The notes under the pieces: model-generated | Seen by the model: the letters and a program-made list of their open reading frames with translations, nothing else | What the model was told of the DNA's origin: nothing | Database searches by the model: none | Position numbers and translations under genes: made by a program | In this document: positions 57,801 through 64,000 of the stretch, piece after piece | Layout of the letters: each line of letters opens with the position of its first letter | Numbering within the stretch: the stretch's first letter is position 1 | NCBI GenBank assembly: GCA_030562195.1 | Contig: JAUJPP010000007.1 | Coordinates: 16,365,769-16,429,768, forward strand | Length of the DNA: 64,000 bases | Source of the DNA: Nipponacmea schrenckii | Taxonomy: Eukaryota; Mollusca; Gastropoda; Lottiidae | Direction of reading: 5' to 3'

Positions 57801-60800
57801 AAGTAATTAGTAGCGAGCACAGTGAAGTGGAAACACATCTAATTGATGATTGTGACCCTTCTTCCCAATCAGCTAATGTATCCGGAGGCACAGTCCGTGA
57901 ATGTTGCGATAAACCAACATGTTCCAACACACCTGATATAAGTGGAACTGAAATTCCGGAAAGTCCACAAGAATGTTCATCTGTTTTTGAGAAATTAATT
58001 GATTTGACATGTAAATATCCATCAGATCCTTGGCTCTTCAAGGATTCCAAAATCACTGATTCATTGGTGCGAGCAATAATAGAAATAGGTGCTTGTCAAC
58101 CAGGATTTCATGATGACTTCGATGATTTCCAAATCGACAAAGATGGGAGACGTTTTTATGTGGAATGGTATCAGAAGACAATGGAAAACAGAACAAAATC
58201 CCATAGACAATGGCTTTGTTACTCTCCAGAAACACATAAAATGTACTGTCTGTCTTGTTGGCTCTTTGCAGAAAAAAATAAATTTTCATTTGAACGCACA
58301 TTCGCAGATCCAAATGCTGGATGTTCTAATTTTAAAAAAGGGATTGAGAAAATTCGAAGTCACGAGGATTCTGAAATTCACAAAAGTTCTATGAGAGTTT
58401 TAATTGTCACAAAGTTTCGATTGCGGAGTGACCAGACAGTCTATCAAAATTTGATGAAAGCCAAAAATGCCGAAATCGAACGAAATCGACAAGTTATGAA
58501 GCGTCTGGTAGATGCGATACTTTTTCTGGGAAAACAGGGTCTTGCATTCAGGGGTCACAGAGAACATGCAGGATTAAGTCAAGATTGTAACGAGGGCAAT
58601 TTTCTCGAACTTGTTAAATTCATTTCAAAATATGATCAAATTCTAGCCGACCATCTGATAAATGCTAAAAGGAATGAAACTTATTTAAGTCATCACATAC
58701 AGAATGACATCATTGAATCTATTGCCAATGAAGTTCTTCGGGGAATTCTATTTGAAGTTCGTTATGCTAGATATTATGCTATTATTCTAGATTCAACTAT
58801 AGATATCAGTAGAATTGATCAATGCTCGTTTTCGCTCCGTTACGTTACCAAGTCGGGAGATATCGTTGAGCGGTTCATCATGTTCGACGAATTGGGTGGT
58901 GCAAGTGCCGAAAATTTCAAGAACTTATTAGATAAGATGCTCGAAAAATGTTCTTTAAAATTTTCGGAATGTAGAGGTCAGGCATATGATGGTGCTTCCA
59001 CTATGTCAGGTGATATTTCTGGGCTCCAACGACGAGTCAAAATTGAAGAGCCTACCGCAATTTATGTTCACTGTTGTGCCCACAACTTGAATCTTGTAAT
59101 AGGTGACTCGGCATCTTCGTCTTGTGTACAAGCTAAACTTTTCTTTGGCACTCTAGAAAATATCTACAGTTTTATGACAAGTTCTCTTCCAAGACTGAAA
59201 CTGTTAGATTCCGAAATTAAGCTACTGGATATAGCAACTTTGAAATTGAAAAGGCACTGTGACACACGTTGGCATAGCCACAAAGACTCAGTGAAAGCTG
59301 TGATAAGCTGCATTCCAGCTCTCGTGAAAGCTCTTGAACAAATTGCTAGTGGTGTATTACGAAATACAACACCGAAGGCACTTGCTGATGGTAATGGTAT
59401 TCTGGCAACAATTACTAAGTTTGAATTTATTGTATTATTAGTTGTTTGGGATAAGATATTAGCATGCACAAATATACTCTCATGTTATTTACAAGAGTCC
59501 GATATTGATATTATGACTGCATCTTCACTTGTTCAGTCCACTCGATTGCAATTAGTCGAATTACGATCAGACGACGTTTTCAATGATGTTGAAACTGAAG
59601 CAAGAGATATCGCATCAATGTGTGAAGTCGCTCCGGTGTATAAAGAGTCCCGAAACCGAAAAGTAAAGTTAATGCCAGGTGAACGAGCAAGGGATGACGC
59701 CGCTGGTGATGGTCGTACCAGATTTCTTCGAGATACCTATTATGTTATCGTAGATACTTTGACATTTCAGATGAATGAACGATTCTCAGATTTTACTGAA
59801 ATTGCTAATAAATTTTCTGCCTTAGATCCTAAATATTTCTCAGATAAAAACAGTGAAACGAAATTGATTGAACTTGGAAAGTTTTATAGTAAAGATGTCA
59901 ATACTGCCGAACTAATAGATGAATATAGACATTTTAAAATAGTTTTAGAAGATATATTTACACCCCCTTCATCGGTACTTCTAAAAGTCAAAGATGTTTT
60001 ACCCTTCATTATACAAAATACTATGGATACTGCAGTTCCCAATTTGACGATTTTGTATAAAATATTTTTGACAATCCCTGTATCCAGTGCTGCCAGTGAG
60101 AGAAGCTTTAGTAGATTGAAACTAAAAAAAAATTATCTGAGATCAACAATGGCTGAAGACAGGCTCTCAAATTTATCTTTGATAAATATAGAAAGGAATT
60201 TTGCCAAAGATGTTGATTTCGACAAAGTCATTCAGACGTTTTCAACGATGAAAAAAAGGAGAAAAGCTATGTATGACTAAAGTTGATATCTATGATAATT
60301 GAAATTTAAAAAAAAAATCGAAATGATAAAATCCATACAAACATAACATATCCATTAGCCGAAAATCTCATTCAAAATCGGGTGAAAACAGTACATCCCG
60401 TAAATTAAACTGAATACTTATGGATCTCCTAAGAGGGTAGTATCATGTGTTCTAGAAAGAGTGAAAATACTCTGCCAATAACAATAGTGTTTCTCTCGAA
60501 GAAAACTCTCATAACTAAGTTCGAAATTCGGGCAACCTCAGAAATCTCGCCCCCCCTGGGACGTAAACCTGGCTCCGCCACTGACAGCAGTCAGAACGTT
60601 CATTACATGGCTGCATATGCTTGGTTATGGGATATGAAATTGCTTTTTTAATCTTTAATGTGCCTTGATATACATGTATATTCATTCTATTCAAGGTAGA
60701 TAACTACTATGTGGCAGCAGGTTTAAATTCCCGCGGTATTGTAGGTGGAGGGGGTATAGGTCACTATATGGCTGAGTGGATAATAGACGGTAAACCTAGT

Positions 60801-63772
60801 ATAAACCTCTGGCAATTTGATGTTCGTAGATTTGTGGATCATCACAACAACAGAAGATTTTTATATGAAAGAGTTAAAGAAGTTTTAGGTAAGTCAAGGC
60901 CCCAAAACAACTCATTTAGAATTCTTGCCGATGATAGCTTGCCGGTCATTAAGAATTCTTATTTTAACAGTAAAAAAGTTAAAGCTATAAAAATTTTAAA
61001 CTTGGCCAATAAGAGCTCTATTCATCAGTAAATATACCTGCTGCCATAAATAACATGAAAATATAAATATATATATGTCCACAAATACTAGACTCTGGAT
61101 AATTACCTAGTATTTGTGGACATACATATATTTATATTTTCATGTTATTTATGGCAGTAGGTATATTTACTGATGAATAGAGCTCTTATTGGCCAAGTTT
61201 AAAATTTTTAAATTTTTATAGCTTTATGATTCCAGAACGACTAGTAGATCTTTCTGATCCTTCTGGTTAGTTCTGTTCTGTCATCTTTCAGTCTTTTAAC
61301 ATACATTCTTCTAAATTCTAGTTGAGTTAAATTGTTTTTTTAGGATCTGTTTTTGAGTTGAGATATCCAAAAGAAGATTTTACACGAGGTAGAAAACTAC
61401 GTACCTCACCCCTCCATACCAGACTAGAGAACGCTGGGGCTATGTTTGGAGAAACAATGGCGTATGAACGACCTATGTGGTTTGATCCAGATAAGAAAGG
61501 TACAAGATGAAATCATTTTGATTGGAGAGGGGGGTTAAAGTTAATATTGACTGACTAGAAAGCACTGGGGATGGCTCCAGATATTTTAGTACCTTTTTCT
61601 TAAAATATGGTGCTGTCATTCATCCATCTTAAATGACTGTTCATGTTTACCTCATGGATTTTGAAATCAGTGTGTCAATAGATTGAGACCTTCACCACCT
61701 GAGCAAATCTTGGAAAATAGACTTCTTTTATCCCAATCACTTAGAAAGTGAAACATGAATTCTCCTGATATCTACTATGTGATGTATTTGCTCTTGCACT
61801 GTGGCTGGAGCATACATATGATATTCAGTAGGTAATTGCTTCCATACAACATACTAACTAGTCACATGACGCACGATTCCTAAATGATGTATTATCTACA
61901 TATAATGTAAGCTGCATTTGTATTCAATGTATATTCTTTACTGCATTAAATGAAGTCCTTACACTCAATGTCCACAACTATTAAACGTGACATACTACAT
62001 GTCTGTTTCAGATAGAGGTGAAGATTCATATATTCATCATGGTTCCTTCACCAAGCCAGCCTGGTTTGAATTTACTCAAGATGAATATTGGGCTTGTAAA
62101 GAACGGGTTTGTTTGATTGACATGTCAAGTTTTGCTAAATTTGAGATTAAGGTAAGGATATATGATAGTTTGAATAAAAAGGTTTAATTTCTGTGTGGAT
62201 AGAAATGATCATAAATAAACTGTAATCTGATTGAATTGTCTTCTGCTAGTTTGTCAAGGGAGATAATGATAAATTAACCGTGGTTGAATAAAATTGTCTC
62301 CTATTAGCTTATCAAGGGAGATAATGATATATTGACTGTGGTCTGATTAATTTGTCTTCTATTAGTTTATCAGGGTAGATAATGATAAATTAACTGTGGT
62401 CTGATTAAATTGTCTTCTATAAGTTTATCAAGGGAGATAATGATATATTAAATGTGGTCTGATTAAATTGTCTTCTATTAGTTTTTCAGAGTAGATAATG
62501 ATATATTGTATGTGGTCTGATTAAATTGTCTTCTATTAGTTTATCAAGGGAGATAATGATATATTAACTGACCCATGTAAAATAAAGAGTTTATTATTAT
62601 TACTGTGGTCTGATTAAATTGTTTTCTAGTAGTTTATCAAGGGAGATAATGATATATTTACTGTGGTATGGTTAAATTGTCTCCAATTAGTTAATCAAGG
62701 GAGATAATGATATGTTTAATGTGGTTTGTATTTCAGTCTGCTGGAAATGAAGCTCTAGAATATCTCCAGTATTTATGCAGCAATAACATAGATTTAAGAA
62801 AAGGGACCATAATTCACACGGGTATGCAGAATGAACAGGGTGGTTTTGAGAATGACTGCAGTATTGCCAGATTAGGGAACAATAAGTAAGTATAATAAGC
62901 AGGATTAGGGAACAATAAGTAAGTATAATAAGCAGGATTAGGGAACAATAAGTAAGTATAATAAGCAGGATTAGGTAACAATTAGTAAGTATAATAAACT
63001 GGATTAGAAAACAATAAGTAAGTATAATAAGCAGGATTAGGGAACCAATGATAAAGATTATGGTTTAAGTAATGAAACACAAGATATATGGATATACTAT
63101 TTCTGACATTTGTTAACTCAATGTTTCACATAATGCTGCCTATATGAGTATGTGAAACGTTGAGTTAATAAATGTCAGAAATAGTATATCATATATCTTG
63201 TGCTTTGTTGTCTACACCTATTTCTATATGTCTTTAAAACAGTGGTTTAAGTCTTCTTTTTTTCTGTTTTTATTACTTGTATAACTTTAATTGTCCTAGG
63301 ATTTCATACAAATGACATTGTCTAGATGTTTTACATAGAACATGATAGAGCATTATATAAGAGTATAGTAATATATACACATATTCCAAATAGAACATAC
63401 ATTCAAACAAGAAAAATAAAAAGAGATAGATAAATAACATTTCTCTCCTCCACAATAAAATACACATGTTTATATCATCTTTTATAGAAATAGTCTTGTT
63501 TTTAATACTTACTAGAGTATTCTGCTGTTAGCTGTCATTTTGATTCTCTCTTCTTTTTTTTTAGTTTCTTCATGATTTGTCCAGCAACTCAACAGACACG
63601 AGCATTGTCATGGTTACAAAGATATTTACCAGCCGATGGTTCTGTTCAAGTCAGTGATGTCACTTCCATGTATTCGGGTATTAATGTGATTGGTCCACAT
63701 GCTCAAGCTCTTCTGGGTGACGTCACTGACATATCGACAGAGAAAAGAGATTTTAAAATCATGACATGCCGA
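51842..63772 (+). CDS. PDPR: PDPR-family FAD oxidoreductase/GCV_T protein, mitochondrial (first 14 exons; 3' end outside window)
   Basis: Regulatory subunit of pyruvate dehydrogenase phosphatase in vertebrates, related to dimethylglycine and sarcosine dehydrogenases; mitochondrial matrix. Exons: 51842-52098, 52461-52591, 52880-52961, 53155-53236, 53438-53519, 54196-54317, 54561-54675, 55156-55308, 56002-56126, 60696-60888, 61344-61499, 62012-62151, 62737-62885, 63565-63772 (1995 nt, 665 codons; the full family protein is ~880 aa). Residues 1-40 look like a mitochondrial presequence (Arg/Ser-rich, [10 protein letters not shown]). Rossmann FAD motif [17 protein letters not shown] at ~55-71, then TTWHSAG. 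FAD-domain end GESxxTPD-type block [18 protein letters not shown] and [15 protein letters not shown]. Linker [21 protein letters not shown] start [49 protein letters not shown]. Intron 9 contains a whole hAT transposon. PDPR is preferred over SARDH/DMGDH because of the middle and C-terminal blocks. Confidence 0.9.
52735..52804 (+). repeat. SINE 3' module, PDPR intron 2
   Basis: cttcattagcccattaggtg, cagaatagtaggacgtaaa, actccattcatttcatttt. A close match to the 3' end of the SINE at 18222-18586, in gene-sense orientation, 75 bp before the exon 3 acceptor. Confidence 0.85.
54490..54556 (+). repeat. SINE tail fragment just before the exon 7 acceptor of PDPR
   Basis: ccttagatgcagaaaagta, cgatgtaaaactccatttct, then atatatttcattatgttac immediately before the AG at 54559-54560. 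Confidence 0.65.
56336..56390. repeat. Solo half of the fold-back element found at 60985-61225
   Basis: tatatctactgatgaatat and attggccaagttcaaaattt match the right arm at 61160-61212 (tatatttactgatgaatag, attggccaagtttaaaattt). PDPR intron 9. Confidence 0.6.
57020..57355 (+). promoter_or_regulatory. Three ~130-bp tandem repeats upstream of the hAT transposase
   Basis: Repeated blocks: aaggtttca(a/c)ctaa, gagttccctggcttactt, cccttggaaaatagatcat and ccaccaataa, then atgtaaaataaataagtttg. They end ~215 bp before the transposase ATG at 57572. Candidate promoter or transposase-binding region; a role is inferred only from position. Confidence 0.5.
57572..60280 (+). CDS. hAT-family transposase, TTF-finger/DUF4371 type (902 aa, intact)
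   Basis: Cut-and-paste DNA transposase; relatives have been co-opted as ZMYM1-like host proteins. N-terminal C2H2-like finger (CDACGKEL ... H30, H35). PCNA-box-like QPQLSSFF at residues 53-60. Ser/acid-rich linker to ~140. TTF-type zinc finger region ~150-240 ([23 protein letters not shown]). DUF4371 ~250-480 ([35 protein letters not shown]). Catalytic-core-like motifs: ILDSTIDIS (Asp ~406), [12 protein letters not shown] (Asp ~473) and HCCAHNLNL (~499). C-terminal hAT dimerisation block [20 protein letters not shown] (~836-855, with the Glu that aligns with the third catalytic residue by pattern) to LINIERNF. No stop or frameshift interrupts it, and length matches full family members. ATG at 57572 chosen: aacaATGTC context, nothing similar upstream. 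Confidence 0.95.
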   Translation: MSSTRKRLYRQRVACDACGKELDSDYKESHVKRLHLGDTITFTPVQQITDKSQPQLSSFFGKTHTSTSSESNQNVSEVISSEHSEVETHLIDDCDPSSQSANVSGGTVRECCDKPTCSNTPDISGTEIPESPQECSSVFEKLIDLTCKYPSDPWLFKDSKITDSLVRAIIEIGACQPGFHDDFDDFQIDKDGRRFYVEWYQKTMENRTKSHRQWLCYSPETHKMYCLSCWLFAEKNKFSFERTFADPNAGCSNFKKGIEKIRSHEDSEIHKSSMRVLIVTKFRLRSDQTVYQNLMKAKNAEIERNRQVMKRLVDAILFLGKQGLAFRGHREHAGLSQDCNEGNFLELVKFISKYDQILADHLINAKRNETYLSHHIQNDIIESIANEVLRGILFEVRYARYYAIILDSTIDISRIDQCSFSLRYVTKSGDIVERFIMFDELGGASAENFKNLLDKMLEKCSLKFSECRGQAYDGASTMSGDISGLQRRVKIEEPTAIYVHCCAHNLNLVIGDSASSSCVQAKLFFGTLENIYSFMTSSLPRLKLLDSEIKLLDIATLKLKRHCDTRWHSHKDSVKAVISCIPALVKALEQIASGVLRNTTPKALADGNGILATITKFEFIVLLVVWDKILACTNILSCYLQESDIDIMTASSLVQSTRLQLVELRSDDVFNDVETEARDIASMCEVAPVYKESRNRKVKLMPGERARDDAAGDGRTRFLRDTYYVIVDTLTFQMNERFSDFTEIANKFSALDPKYFSDKNSETKLIELGKFYSKDVNTAELIDEYRHFKIVLEDIFTPPSSVLLKVKDVLPFIIQNTMDTAVPNLTILYKIFLTIPVSSAASERSFSRLKLKKNYLRSTMAEDRLSNLSLINIERNFAKDVDFDKVIQTFSTMKKRRKAMYD
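60985..61228. mobile_element. Fold-back element, ~110-bp arms, PDPR intron 10
   Basis: Left arm ~60985-61092 (aagctataaaaattttaaac, ttggccaataagagctctat, tcatcagtaaatatacctgc, tgccataaataacatgaaaa, atgtccacaaatacta) and right arm ~61112-61228 are near-perfect inverted copies around a ~20-nt loop (gactctggataattac). A few substitutions and a small indel only. No coding. A solo half-copy lies at 56336-56390. Confidence 0.92.
62216..62715. repeat. ~60-bp minisatellite, ~8 copies, PDPR intron 12
   Basis: Unit: tgtggtctgattaaattgtc + ttctattagtttatcaaggg + agataatgatatatt. One copy is disrupted by tgacccatgtaaaataaag and an ATT run (~62570-62600). The array runs to within ~20 bp of the exon 13 acceptor (62735-62736). 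Confidence 0.93.
62868..63045 (+). repeat. 33-bp minisatellite that includes the exon 13 end and its splice donor
   Basis: Unit: attagggaacaataagtaag + tataataagcagg, 33 bp, ~5 copies. The first copy starts inside exon 13 (from ~62870), spans the donor AA|GTAAGT at 62886 and runs into the intron. Copies 2-5 each keep a GTAAGT; the fourth has ttagtaagt. The last is truncated at gggaacc. Confidence 0.93.
63076..63209. mobile_element. Fold-back/MITE-like element with ~54-bp arms, PDPR intron 13
   Basis: Left arm ~63078-63131 (cacaagatatatggatatac, tatttctgacatttgttaac, tcaatgtttcacata) and right arm ~63149-63203 (tatgtgaaacgttgagtta, ataaatgtcagaaatagtat, atcatatatcttgtg) are inverted with few mismatches. 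Loop ~16 nt. Confidence 0.9.
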
Positions 63773-64000
63773 GTAAGTGTGTTTAAATCCTTTTTTTTTA
63801 TAAAACTAAAAAAAAATTTCTATATTTATTTTTCGATTTCTAAATGCTTGAAGTGTGTATTGTTGAGTTTTGGCCAGGTATTTAAGATGTATAAAAAGAA
63901 GAGATGGCTACCTAGTACTTAGTAGTTTCTGTAAATCTTGTTCATTAAAAGCTGATTAAAGTTACCATAGTTACCATTTAAAGGGTTTTGGAACCAGCAA

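Larger units (their letters stand above)
56559..60583 (+). mobile_element. Complete autonomous-looking hAT transposon (4025 bp) in PDPR intron 9
   Basis: An exact 8-bp target duplication acagcagt lies at 56551-56558 and 60584-60591. Terminal inverted repeats CAGTGGCGGAGCCA at 56559-56572 and its complement at 60570-60583. Left subterminal zone: G/C-rich fold (ggggggcaggggg / gccgcccccc), then many copies of the heptamer GCCCGAA in both orientations, then three ~130-bp tandem repeats (57020-57355, each with ggcttacttcccttggaaaa). A single uninterrupted transposase gene sits inside. Same strand as PDPR. Confidence 0.96.

Noticed and set aside
57572..60280. 902-aa protein as a host ZMYM1-like gene
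   Set aside because: It lies inside exact hAT TIRs and an 8-bp TSD, within another gene's intron. It is the transposase itself.

Overview
The window is eukaryotic and AT-rich. Its genes have GT-AG introns, its proteins have animal-type domain layouts, and there is a dense load of transposons and satellites. The best guess is a mollusc or another lophotrochozoan. The repeats support this: elements with ~160-bp tandem cores like bivalve pearl/biv160 elements, an L2/CR1-type LINE and a tRNA-derived SINE. The genes support it too: secreted PAN/apple proteins and a short KY-type protein. No prokaryotic operon, CRISPR array, rRNA or intact tRNA gene is visible.

Layout. 0-12.6 kb is a repeat zone. 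It holds a ~610-bp tandem dimer, a ~1.7-kb sequence present twice (3.2-5.2 kb and 6.4-12.2 kb) on either side of an exact 500-N gap, and a nearly intact LINE that interrupts only the second copy. 12.9-20.6 kb holds two divergent secreted-protein loci (a PAN exon on minus; a three-exon CCP-like/PAN gene on plus), a 25-bp minisatellite, a hAT deletion derivative, a full-length SINE and a small MITE. 21.3-25.3 kb is one composite repeat: ~45 copies of a 51-bp satellite between inverted arms of a second tandem repeat. 26.7 kb has a 96-bp near-perfect palindrome. 27.6-28.7 kb has a pearl-like element.

30.1-33.8 kb carries a two-exon minus-strand gene with a kyphoscoliosis-peptidase (KY) C-terminal-type domain and an apparent one-base frameshift. 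36.6-37.25 kb is a 61-bp tandem array. 38.27-47.27 kb is a complete 13-exon DHX15/PRP43 spliceosomal DEAH helicase (726 aa). Intron 7 is mostly a 2.15-kb pearl-like element, and a possible divergent gene starts only ~50 bp upstream. 51.84-63.77 kb and beyond is the PDPR family gene (FAD oxidoreductase plus GCV_T; 14 exons here, 3' end outside the window). Its intron 9 hosts a complete 4-kb hAT transposon with an 8-bp TSD, matching TIRs and an open 902-aa transposase. Its later introns hold two fold-back elements and two minisatellites, one of which repeats a splice donor.

The two housekeeping genes are neighbours on the same strand. No functional link between them is implied. Exon borders were placed by hand from splice consensus, reading phase and family resemblance recalled from memory. 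No alignments were run.
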